A DNA stretch of 64,000 nt, from assembly GCA_021927905.1 (NCBI GenBank), contig BLLK01000038.1:806001-870000 (forward strand), given 5' to 3'. Of this stretch, positions 1-10,983 are shown piece by piece (within the stretch, counting starts at the first letter, position 1; every line of letters starts with the position of its first letter). The DNA is from Chaetoceros tenuissimus (Eukaryota; Bacillariophyta; Thalassiosirophyceae; Chaetocerotales; Chaetocerotaceae). The notes under the pieces are model-generated. The model was not told the DNA's origin. It did no database searches and saw only the letters and a program-made list of their open reading frames with translations. A program made the position numbers and the translations under genes.

Positions 1-1
1 A

Positions 2-1580
2 TCCTTTCATCAAGGTGGAGGTGGAGGTGGCAGTAGCGGTGTAGGTAATGCAAGTATTGGTACAATAATTGGGATCATTGTATTGTTGGTACTATTACTT
101 ATTTGCGTGTATGGCTACATTTTATATATACAGAGAAAGATTGCAGAATTTCAAACTCGCATCGATCAAGCGAGGGAGAAATTTCTGTCCAATGAGCGAA
201 TTATCGACCCATCTATCAAAACTTATAAACCTATGAACGGTTCATATGCAGTTAAATATACTGAAGGAGGTTATACTAATTCTCAAAACGGGACGACAAC
301 TCTTTATTTTACAGACTTGAATGATGGAAGTGGATATTCAATCTCTGGATCATCGATGGACGCAGATGGCAAAGCTACAATTGAAGAAGGCTTTGTACGA
401 TATGACGGAAGCGATGCTTATTGGACAGATCAAGTGTATGAGGGAGAACATATCGGGTTGAGAGTATTGAATACAGGTTTTTTTGATTTCAAGTCCTTAA
501 GATTTACTGGACGTTTTCTATCTAGTAATGGGTTAGACGGAAGTTTTCTCCAATTTAAGCTTGTAGGTGCTGGAGGGGATCCTATTTCTGATCAAAGCAG
601 TCAATTTACTGCAATTATATTCAAAGAGACAGCTGATACAAAAACCGGAATTAAACTTGCTGACGATGAGAATCGAAAGATCATAGTAACGCAGGTGTCT
701 AGACTGTTTGCGCAAACAGGTAGGTGAACTTGCTTTAAAGCAAACATATATTATTTAATAAATTCTAACTCATGTGTGTCCGATAATTTCAAGACTTGAA
801 GATAGGCGATGAAATACTCAAGGTAAACGGAACTTCCGTTGTTGGAAAGGACTCTTCTTTTGCCATAGAATTGATCAGAAGCCTCAGAGAATCAATTACT
901 ATAACTGCAAAACGACCAATAAGTGAATTCAATGCAATTATATTCAAAGAGACAGCTGATACAAAAACCGGAATTAAACTTGCTGACGATGAGAATCGAA
1001 AGATCGTAGTAACGCAGGTGTCTGAACTGTTTGCGCAAACAGGTAGGTGAACTTGCTTTAAAGCAAACATATATCATTCAAACATTTCTAACTCATGTGT
1101 GTCCGATAATTTCAAGACTTGAAGATAGGCGATGAAATACTCAAGGTAAACGGAACTTCCGTTGTTGGAAAGGACTCTTCTTTTGCCATAGAATTGATCG
1201 GAAGCCCAAGACAATTAATTACTATAACTGCAAAACGACCTTCTAATCCAGGAGCTTCTCCTGACTCAGAAACAGTTGTGGCGAATGTTTATAAATCTTC
1301 AACAGGCACCAAAGTTGGAATCACACTTAATTTAGACGAACAGGGGAAGATTGTTGTAGACGATTTGACTGGTCTATTCGCTGCGACAGAACTGCAAGTT
1401 GGTGATGAGATCGTTATGGTGAATGGAAAACCTGTCAGAGGAAACGACAGTTTCTATGCAACTGGAATTATCAAAGATTCAACCGGATCAGTAACGGTAA
1501 TTGCTTGTAGAAAATTTGTTGATGAGATTGCACTGCCTGTAGCTTACAAGGTTTACGAGGAATCATTTCTGGAATCGTAA
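2..1580 (+). CDS. Membrane protein with PDZ repeats (5' partial)
   Basis: The frame is open from the left edge, so the start lies outside the window. Exons 2-719, 794-1042 and 1117-1580 join in frame (476 residues visible); both 74-bp introns have GT-AG ends. The visible part begins with a Gly-rich stretch, then a membrane helix (about residues 20-45, IIGIIVLLVLLLICVYGYIL), a beta-rich domain of about 120 residues that I do not recognise, and three PDZ-like domains. Each PDZ has the TGIKL or VGITL beta strand and the (K/Q)(I/V)GDEI..VNG core. The first two PDZ units with their introns are a recent tandem copy (period 323 bp). PDZ domains usually bind C-terminal peptides, so a cytoplasmic scaffold role is inferred. 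The ligand is unknown and the extracellular part is not visible. Confidence 0.75.
610..1241 (+). repeat. Tandem duplication of one PDZ exon-intron unit, period 323 bp
   Basis: Bases 610-918 and 933-1241 are nearly identical across the exon end, the whole intron except a few bases, and the start of the next exon. The copied intron keeps the same donor (GTAGGT), the acceptor TTTCAAG and a 14-bp palindrome TTGCTTTAAAGCAA. Differences are a handful of substitutions, so the duplication is young. A third, diverged PDZ follows without an intron. Confidence 0.9.
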
Positions 1581-1974
1581 ACATGATTGTGTAGAGAAGG
1601 GAATCAGCGTCGTTTCTACGGAATTTGAATTTTAATGGTATAATTTTTATATATTTCTGCTGAATTCTCTCATTACATAGTAAGTTCTTTCTTTCGTTCT
1701 GGAAAAACTTCTACCAATCTTCCAACAATCACAGCAGCGAGATCAACAAAGAGAATTGATTTCGTCGTAATGTCTGCAAAGCCAATTTGGTAAATTGGAT
1801 CAGACATATGATATCAGGTTTCTCTTGATCGGATTCTTCTTAACCCCCCTTGTATTTCTCTTTAGAATTGAATTCCCCATAAGGTATTTATTCTTCTCAT
1901 TCCTAAAGCAACAAATAGATTTACAAATCTGTAAATTATGCAATGATTCAGTAATTTTTAATCATTATAATTAT
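1581..1974. other. Intergenic, no gene seen
   Basis: AT-rich sequence between the end of the PDZ gene and element E1. It should hold the 3' end of the PDZ transcript. I see no coding frame of quality and no RNA gene. Confidence 0.5.
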
Positions 1975-2969
1975 TATCCCTTAGTTGGCATGGGATTCCA
2001 CGGCTATAGTCGGGTTGGGGACCAAAAATTGTTAGGTTGCCGTCTCCACATAGTAAAAATCATATATTTTCTATATTTCTCATTAGAATATTATTACATG
2101 ATATTTTAAGATTCTAACCTTTGAATATGACGTTCCAATTTCATTTTCTTCATGAAATATGAAAACGTTACAATGACCCTATTTTTTAAAATGTCCTCAA
2201 AAGTCATATTTCAAGTGAATTACTTGTACATTGTATTTCTTGATGAATATGAATATCTACAAAGAAATATTTGAGTATATCATCGTTTATATATTAAAGT
2301 AGATGTCCATTGTGTTTGTTGTTCATTTTCAAGCATTATTCTTCATTTCTACATTCGTGAACATGCTGAATGATCCAAAACAGATCCCCCTACCCCTTTT
2401 CTACCAAAAAACAATCAAAACGACCAGTATTGCTAGAACTATAGCCTCAACATACATCTCAAGTGTATGCTTTTTGTTGGTGACAATGGATTTGAAAATC
2501 AGTGGGGTTTTGAATAAGATATTGCACCTCTCATTTTGGCATGGTCAAGCGATAGGTACGGGACTGTCCGAAAGTTGATTGTTGTGTCATCATGTATTTT
2601 ACATATTCAAAACCACCTTTGAACTCTGCGGTATTGACATAAGTTGTTGTTGTATGTCAGCTTCTTCCATTTTAAATTTGATGTAATTTGGATGTAAATT
2701 GAAGAAGATATATAACGAACAGTGTCACATTCAAAAAAAGTTCGTTAACCCGACTGCTCAACGAATTTTCGTGGCTCGGATTGCTCGAGGCTGTATCTCA
2801 AGAAGTATACGCACTATTGAACTCGTTTCAAGATTGTATACTATGAAAATTGGTGTATAGAAGACGTTGGTGTACTTGTTTTAGTCTAGTTTAGTGTTTT
2901 TTCAAGATTTATGGTGCACCGAAAAGTTGGAGTAAACCCGGCTATAGTCGTGCTGCCAACTAAGGGATA
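1975..2969 (+). mobile_element. E1: short non-autonomous TIR element (about 1 kb)
   Basis: The ends are inverted copies. The left begins TATCCCTTAGTTGGCA, and the reverse complement of the right end begins with the same 16 bases. Both then carry a second matching block, CGGCTATAGTCGGGTT on the left and CGACTATAGCCGGGTT on the right. No transposase frame is present. An internal stretch (about 2280-2620) is roughly 80% similar by eye to the complement of 42820-43145 inside element E2, so E1 and E2 are one family. The CCC-type termini resemble the piggyBac-like element E3 further right, but the flanks (TTAT and ATAT if the element starts at CCC) are not a clean TTAA duplication. Superfamily assignment is therefore tentative and the copy looks old. 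Confidence 0.7.
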
Positions 2970-3080
2970 TCAAATTTTATCGGAAGTAATTTAACCGTTA
3001 TTTACTGGGTAGAAATGAAGTCACAATGTAAAACCATTTTGACCGTTCATTTTTCAAACGACGACACCAAATAGATCCTG

Positions 3081-5832
3081 GTGCACCATAATACACCAAG
3101 CGCCTTTTCCTTTGTAGAAGAAACTACGCCTCCGAGTAAACGTAAATGTAACTCCTGCTCGAAGGAGGAGGATCTAAAATGTTGTGCACAATGTAAACTA
3201 GTAGATTATTGCAGCGTATCTTGTCAGACTACAGATTGGCGTGCAGGACACAAACTTCTATGCAAGCAAGTTCCAAAAACTATCAAAGAAGCAAAAGATA
3301 GAATCGCTTCGTTTCATTTATCACAGTATAATCTACGTAACATAGGGAATTTCTGGTGTAGTGAAGCTCAAGCTCAAAGAGGGCAGATACAAGAGGAAAA
3401 AAAGAGCACAAGATTTGTGTTACGATGCTATGGAAATGAGAGAAGGAAGTACAGACAAATTGAGTAAAATTCTAGAAGCATTGCGTGTCTTCCCTTTGTC
3501 TACGGAATGTTGGGGTATGTTGGGAGCATACTATAGACGTGAAGTCAGCCAAGGAAGAACAAAAGAGTGCTCTTTGGAAGCAATGAAGTGTTATGATATT
3601 GCTATTGAATGCGGAATCAAGTTGAATCCGACATGGAAGAATAAAAGAGAAGATTTATCTTGGGGAGAAATTGAGAATAGACCTTACCTACGATCGTTGA
3701 GTGGAAGAGCTATTGCGTTGTATGACATTGGAAGAACCGAAGAAGCAATCAAGCAAGCAAAGAGCCTACTAAGATTGAACCCTAGCGATAATCAGGGGAC
3801 TCGAAAGCTTCTTGTGAGCTGGTACCTTGAGACAGAAAACACTGAAGGATGTGCTAATCTATTACGCAAATACTCTGATTGTATTGATACAAATCTAGCT
3901 TACGCAGATGTTCTTTTGCAATTTTTGTTGTGGAAAAAAGATGATGCAGTTGAAGAAGACGTGAAGAAGGCATTGTTTGTCGCTATTGGCAAAAACACAT
4001 TTGTTCCGGATCTGATTGCATCTACCAATATCGAGGAAGTGAAATATGAATCTATCTCGCCAGGATCCATTCGTGAAGCCAAGAGTTATGTAGATTACTC
4101 ACGTCGACTATGGAAGAAACATTTTAAGGCTGTTCAATGGATAACAAAGCAAAGAAATGATGGTGGTAATGTTCCCAGAGAAATGGATTTGATAAAGTTG
4201 CTTCAAAGTGGTGCAACATTCCAAATTCATTGTAATCATACTAATTTGGATGGAGGTGATCCTAAAGATGTACCTCTAATTGGTACAAAAAAGAGAAAGA
4301 GATGTGTGGGACGAGCATGTGAAGACTTCATTTGGCCTCGACAATTGAATCAACAACATAAAGAATCTGCGGACATTTTTGTGCATCATAACATTATTAG
4401 AGATGAGAAAGTTATTGGAGAGAATAGTAATGGTTGGCCGTACTGGCGCAAAATGAAGTATGCTGACATCAAGGAGGTGCCTTTCTGGAATATTTTACTA
4501 CAATTTTGCGACGATGATATTGGTGGAAATGATAGTGAAAGTGAGAGCGAAGATGAAGAGGAAATCGCTAGGCAACCAAAAAAGAAAGCAGGAATCACAA
4601 ATCTTAACTGCCTGGAATGTGGAGAAAAGGGGAAATTATGTGCTCTTTGCAATGAGGGAGCTACATTTTTCTGTAGCGAATCTTGTATGAATGATAAACT
4701 GGTTGAGAGCGGGCTTGATCCAGAGCCTTTATTTTTCGATCTTAATTCTGATACTCTGAAAATCAGTGCCTCGGATGAATGCAAAATTGAGCATTTGGAT
4801 ATTGATGAAGCACTTAGTATTGCTGCGGATCACATGCCAAATCTAAAGGGAATTCAAATTTGGATCGATCAGACGTTCATTCTTTCACAGGACTCCTTCT
4901 CGTTTTCTTTTGAAATTGAGAGCAATGATAGACTTCAACTTTCGTCTCTCGCATTTGCAACAATTCTTTAGTAAAGTTCACACGAAATTAGAGTCGTTTT
5001 CACTTCGTGTAGACACCTGCTGTTGGGATGAAATGAAGAAACTCACTGACAATGGAAGAGCCTTCTTGCCATTAGGAGTAATGCCCAACTTGAAGAAGTT
5101 GACTTTGACAGGTCTAGGCTTTGATGATATCAACATATTGACTGCAAGTCTAAATCCAAAATTAAAGTATTTGCAGTTGGATAATATGATGACAAGATCA
5201 TCAACATGGTGTATTCCTGAAGCCCAAGCACTTGTCGGGAAATTTTCTCAACTCACAGATTTGGTCTCCTTAAGTACTGATAATCATGGGTTTACAGATG
5301 ACGATCTTATCAATTTTTTGCCGTGCCTGAAAATCTTCGCAATTTAAATGTGTGTGGAAGATTTGGGAATAATCATTTTCATGAAATCCGCCACTCCATG
5401 CTAACTGACAAGGGTTTAATGGCTATTGCAAAATACTGCCCGAAACTCCAAAGTTTGGATGTAAGCTACAATCGCAAAGCTACTGTAAGGGGAGTCAAAG
5501 CAGTGCTTATGAAATGTCAAGATTTGGTTGACTTAGAGGCAGCTGATTTAGGTATCAGTGCGCAGAATGTTTCTGAACTCTTGAGTCTTTCAAAGAATCT
5601 ATTATTTTTTCGCTTTGAAGGATGTCGAGGCCATGAAGAGTATTTACTACAAGATGCCATGATTGCGTCGAAAGGAAGAATTATAATTTCAGGCACTTTT
5701 AATGGAATGTATGAAGTGAAACTATCTCCAGACTTTCAGAAATCTCGTGATGAATCCATGGATAAGATTACAAAGGCGTATGAACAACAATCCAAAGTTG
5801 ATGTTTACAACAGATGGGATGGATTGGTCTGA
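3081..5832 (+). pseudogene. MYND zinc-finger / TPR-like / LRR protein, reading frame broken
   Basis: Four overlapping open stretches in changing frames encode one protein. They are a MYND finger (3140-3260; CNSC..CCAQC..YCSVSCQ..H...C), a TPR-like helical region (LCYDAMEM, ALYDIGRTEEAIKQAKSLLRLNP), a second Cys cluster (about 4605-4690; CLECG..CALC) and a C-terminal leucine-rich part (4980-5830). The frame changes near 3340, near 4940-4970 and in a run of six T near 5311-5316. None is spanned by a convincing intron: the only GT-AG option at the first break would be 36 nt. There is no ATG before the MYND finger; the frame is closed upstream by a stop at 3072. E1 ends only 111 bp upstream. Either the gene is decaying or the assembly has small indels and an upstream exon was missed. 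MYND fingers are protein-interaction modules; no specific function can be assigned. Confidence 0.6.
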
Positions 5833-6130
5833 TTATGTTTATTTACTGAGGGTTAACAGTTGAAATTTTTTCCAAAACAAATTGTATTGCAGTTTTTACA
5901 CTATGTCTTCTAGCTTGTTATCATTTTTATGTTTCCAACATTGGGCACAAAAATAAGGTTGAGTACGTAGGAATATCTGACCTGATATTATTGATTCGAT
6001 GGGTGACACCAGTTCACAAAAAGAAAGGAAAGAAAGCTTCCACAGAAGAAATTCCCTATTTGCAAAATAATTCACCCCGAATCAACTCCTTCCTTCTCTC
6101 CGTTTTCAAAAAAGGTAAACCTCGACAACA

Positions 6131-7344
6131 ATGGGTGCGTGCATGAGCGGAGGGGTCGATGCGGGTGCTCTGAAAGCCTCAAAGGATTTAGAGAAAATGA
6201 TGAACAATGCTTATCTGCTTGAATCGGACAAGGTGAAACTTCTTTTGCTTGGAGCTGGAGAATCTGGAAAATCCACCATTTTCAAGCAAATGAGAGTACT
6301 GTTTGGAGCACCTCTGACCGATGACGAAAAGAATCAAATTACTCCGATTGTTTACAGTAATACAATTAGCTCCATGAAGGCCTTGGTCCAGGCTGTGAGT
6401 GATTTTGGATACGATAGTGAGGTAAGTTGAATCAAAAGAAATTTGTGTTTCCTAGAGGAATGATTCTAAAGTATTTCATACAAAAAGGTCGATGAAGCAA
6501 ACAAGAATCACATTACAATTCTCGACTCTGCTGATGAAGAAGGTGAAATCGATGAGCAACTTGGTGTGGCAATAAAGGAATTATGGAAAGATCCAGGGGT
6601 TATGAAAGCTTGGAAACGACGAGCTGAATTTCAAATTGTTGAGTCTGTCAAGTATTACTTTAACGAGATAGAAAGGATAATGACGGAGGATTATGTAGCG
6701 ACGCAACAAGACATGCTTCTTGCTCGAGTTCGAACTTCTGGAATTGTTACAGAAAAGTACGTGATTGATGGGAAAGATTTCGAAATGTATGATGTTGGAG
6801 GTCAGCGTAATGAGAGGAAAAAGTGGATTCATTGTTTCGAAGATGTAACTGCGGTGATATTCGTTGCTGCTTTATCGGAATATGATCAAGTTCTTTATGA
6901 AGATACATCTACAAATCGCATGGTGGAAGCGATTGAACTATTTGATGAAATCTGTAACAATCAATATTTTCTCAAGTCTAATATGATCTTGTTCCTCAAC
7001 AAGAAGGATCTATTTGAAGAAAAAATATTGAATGTTCACATTGGAGATCAGGAGGCATTTTCAGATTTTGATACTCCATTAGGTGCAAGCGATTATTATG
7101 ATCAAGGTGTAGCATACTTTCTTGAAAAATTCATATCGAAAAATATAAATCCAGAGAGGCAAGTTTACAATCACGTAACTTGTGCTACGGACTCCAAGAA
7201 CGTTAGCGTTGTCTTTGAGGCGTGCAAAGGTGAGTATTTCCTAATGGATACAATGCATTGCATTGTTTCTTGACTTTCTTATAACTTATTTATTCTTTAC
7301 CAGATATTATCCTTCGTGGAAACATGGAAGATGCAGGGCTTTGA
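6131..7344 (+). CDS. Heterotrimeric G-protein alpha subunit
   Basis: Exons 6131-6421, 6488-7229 and 7304-7344 give 357 residues, the usual length of the family. It is a GTPase switch that couples membrane receptors to effectors. All five nucleotide-binding motifs are present: GAGESGKST (P-loop, about 45-53), the switch I arginine and threonine in RVRTSGIVTE, DVGGQRNERKKW (switch II with the catalytic Gln), NKKD and TCATD. The N-terminus MGACMSGG offers Gly2 for myristoylation and Cys4 for palmitoylation. The final exon codes 13 residues ending in DAGL, without the Cys at -4 that pertussis toxin modifies in the Gi class. Introns are 66 and 74 bp. No beta or gamma subunit is seen nearby. Confidence 0.95.
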
Positions 7345-7788
7345 GTACAAAAGTAGTCTATAAGAGACAATATATTAAAGGAAAATCTATTACATACACT
7401 TTGACTATATCTTTATAGATTACGCATATCAAATTCAGTCTTACTGTTTGTTTCTACAAAGTCTTTTACCTCATTGATGAGAACCTGGAGTTATACTTGC
7501 TATTTAGAATTGAATTTAGAAAATTGTGATGACAATCGTTTCACGTTGGGGCTGAACACGATGAGCTGCCTACAAAAGAAAACAAACAAGACTGAGAATA
7601 GAGAAATCACTCTTCACGCTATGAATGTGAGGAACAATCTTCTCTCTGTAACACGATGGGTAAACACGCTAAGAAGAATGAGAACACTCCAACTTTCACG
7701 ATAGAAGGAAATTGATGATTATTTCTTTGGCCTCATAATTTCAAAAAGATTCAAAAAATACGCTTTTGTTCAAACAGGATTATACATC
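7345..7788. other. Intergenic between G-alpha and the SxPT/LRR gene
   Basis: This holds the 3' end of the G-alpha transcript and the promoter of the next gene. A 76-codon frame (7474-7704) is present but has no recognisable domain and no sign of selection that I can see, so it is not called. Confidence 0.4.
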
Positions 7789-10700
7789 ATGAACAAGATT
7801 TTACTTTTGCTTGCTCTCCTTTTGGCTGTCACCTCTGCGTTTGACACTACTACTAGAGTTAGAGGTAGACGCACCAGAAAGATGGTAGCAAAGGGTCAAA
7901 AAGTCCATGGAAAGAAGCAAACCACACCTTCCACCAAGTATCCAGTCAAAAAAGGAAAATCATCCAAGTCTTCGAAGGCTCCTACAGTTGAAGCTGCATC
8001 GGGCGTTGCTGTGGACGTGAGTGAACGAGAGGTGAGGCGTGATACTTCACTTCCATTTCTTTACAAGCATGCGGAGAGTTTGGAAGATTTGGAGATGCTT
8101 AGAAAGAATTCAGATGCTCCAAGCCCAACACCAACTGTATTTTTCCCCGAAAAGTCTTCTGCATCAGAAGCATCCAGCCCCTCTCCAACTATTATCAAGA
8201 ATGCATCGACAAAAGCACCAACCATTACCAGTAAACATCCTAGTCTCCTCAAAGATGGTGATGAGGACTGCTCTCCTGTTTCCTACACTCAACCAGATGA
8301 AAGAGAATATGTATGTGCTAATGATGAAAGTTATGAATCTCCATTCAATGGTAGCTGTGGATGTGAATTGTTTGAAGGAACTGATTGTAATGCCTGGATT
8401 GCACTTTTAAATGAAACTCAAGTTGCTGAAATTTGGACCAGATGCCCAGAAAGTTGTGGAGCATGCAGGTAAGCTTCAAAATTTCTATAATCATGTTCAG
8501 CTATATTTTGTGCTTATCCACTTACCGTAACATTTTAATACTTTCAGTACTGAAAAGGGTCTATTGTGCTCAGATGATCCAACTTATCGTAATCCTATGA
8601 ACGAAAATATTGGGTGTGGTCTCTTTGACAACAACTGTGATGGTGAACCTTGGATTTGGTCGTTTACAGAGTCGCAAATAGCAGAGGCTATCACTAGATG
8701 CCCTATTTCTTGTGGAGTTCCGTGTCCCAAAGCTTCTTCCTCTACTCCGTCATCGGTGCCAACAGAGAGAGATTCTAGTCGTCCTACAAATGAAGCGAGC
8801 GATTTTCCTTCGTTGGTTCCATCTTCTCCTCCTTCGGTAGTGGACACTTCACCTCCATCACAACAGCATTCTCTGTCTCCAAGCAATTTGTTGTCATCAA
8901 TTCCATCATCTGCTCATAGCAACATGCCGTCAAGTTCACCTAGTTTGAAACCATCATTCACTCCTACAGGCACACCAAGTTTCTTTCCTACAAAAGCACC
9001 ATCATTTAAACCTTCCAACACTTATACGGATAGACCATCAAATAGTCCTTCATCAGCACCAACAGTATCTGCATCTGACTTTCCAAGCGCATTACCTAGT
9101 TTGCATTTAAGTGAACCTCCTTCAGAAGTTCATTCTTCTCACCCAACATCTATGGACAGCAGTGCACCAACGATTGAATTTTCGACAATCCCAACGGAGA
9201 TGCACACCAACTCTCCAAGTGCATCTCCAAGTGTGAAAGTTTCCGAGACTCCATCATTGGGTCCATCTGTCAGGAGCTCATCCTCACCAAGTACTTTTGC
9301 GAGCAACAAACCATCCATGACGCATTCCAATGTTCCCTCAGTATCTTCAAGTCCATCCCAATGCCTCGACGACCCAACTTACAGATCACCAATCAATACT
9401 AACTTCAATTGTGATATCTACTGTGGTACTGACTGTTTTTCTTGGGCTCCCCTATTCAACTACAACAACACACAGCTAAAGGAAATATTCGTGAGATGTC
9501 CAGATGCTTGTAATGTACCATGCGACTTTGATTTTGACGATGCGTATTCTTCACCTCCATCTTCATTACCAACGAGTTTCAGAAGTGGCAGTCCAACTGA
9601 TGCAAAATCATCTCATCCGAGTCTAAAAGCGTCCAATACCCCAACGACTGCTCCCACTCTAGCATCAAGTCAAAACCCATCGAAAATCAATAGCTCGAGA
9701 CCAACAATTGACACCACATTGGTTCCATCGACTCCACCTACAAATACTTTTTCATCTTTGCCTACCGTATCTGCATCACAAATGCCTTCACTTTCTGCGA
9801 GCTTTTCACCCAGCTCTAGACCTTCAGGATCTCCATCTGTTTTTCCCTCGGAAACATTATCAAACCAACCTTCAGCATCCCCGTCACAAGAACCATCAGG
9901 AGGACCTTCCGTGTCTCGACCTTGCAACCTTTCTGATCAAGATAGAACTAAAGACATGATGAAGATCCTAGAAGCGTATGTCTCTGATTCTCTTTCTCTT
10001 CTTGATTTAAATACTCCACAAGGTAAAGCTTTCGACTGGTTGGTAAATGACGATAAGGCTCAACTCTGTCCAAATGAAAACTATCTATGTCCTGATAGAT
10101 TAACTCAGCGATTTGCTCTAGCAGTTATTTATTTCTCTACTGGCGGAGAGCAATGGAATAGCTGTTTTAGATCTGATATAGCTTGCGGCATTGGAGGCGA
10201 GGGAACTCCATTTAATGGCGACTATAGTTTCCTCAACGAGGTTCATGAATGCCAATGGGCTGGTATTGGGTGCAACAGTCAGCAATGTGCAACAGTTATC
10301 AATTGGGAAAATAATAACGTTGTGGGCCAGATTCCATCTGAAATTGGATTATTGAAACATTTACGCTATTGGGCAATGGAGCAAGGAGGTGAGTAGTTTT
10401 TCTGTTCACAATCAAGCTTTGGCCAATCTTATCTCATCTTTTATTATTATTTAGGACTTGCGGGAACCATCCCATCATCAGTTTCAAAACTAGAAAAGCT
10501 TCTTTTGCTAGATCTCGACTTCAATATGCTTACTGGTACGCTTCCTTCTGAGATCTTCTCCCTAACTAATCTGCTTGAATTGGATTTGAACAATAATACT
10601 CTCTCAGGCTCGATTGATGGTATTCAAAACTTAAGTGAGCTGACCTTTCTCCAACTCCACTCAAATTCATTCACTGGAGAAATCCCTTCATCTTTTGGAA

Positions 10701-10864
10701 ACCTCAAGAGACTGGAGCGTATGACTAGTTATGATACTTTTCTGGTAGGAGGCGTTCCCCCAGAAATCTGTTGGAATAAAGTTGGCAACGAAACCTCTGG
10801 CGGAGCTCTTGCAAGGCTCCATGCGAACTGTCCATGCTCATGCTGCGAAAATGCTTGCCCTTAG
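7789..10864 (+). CDS. Secreted Cys-module / SxPT-repeat / LRR protein
   Basis: Exons 7789-8468, 8548-10388 and 10455-10864 join in frame (976 residues). A clear signal peptide (LLLLALLLAVTSA) is followed by a basic stretch, then three copies of a Cys-rich module of about 50 residues (8270-8468 plus a few bases of exon 2, 8570-8735, 9358-9525). Each has the form C.DD.(S/T)Y.(S/N)P...C...W......RCP..C..C. Between and after modules 2 and 3 lie long Ser/Thr/Pro repeats (SxPT, SxPS), probably heavily O-glycosylated and extended. The C-terminal third is an LRR cap (CPDRLTQRFALAVIYFSTGG..W) followed by about five plant-type LRRs (xxLxxLDLxxNxLTGxLPxEI). This architecture is typical of diatom cell-surface or frustule-associated proteins. 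The ligand is unknown and no transmembrane segment is seen. Confidence 0.85.
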
Positions 10865-10983
10865 TTAGAAAACACAAAGTCAATTACAATTACTTGTAGC
10901 TACTTTGATGAGTATAGTAATTGTTATGAATACAAAACAAAAAATAAGAGAATATTCAATTTCAATTCTCAATGCAAACTTTT

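Noticed and set aside
1795-2578. Open frames of 104 and 91 codons in and beside E1
   Set aside because: They lie in a non-coding TIR element, are AT-driven (Phe/Tyr/Ile/Leu), and the E2 copy of the same DNA does not keep the frame.
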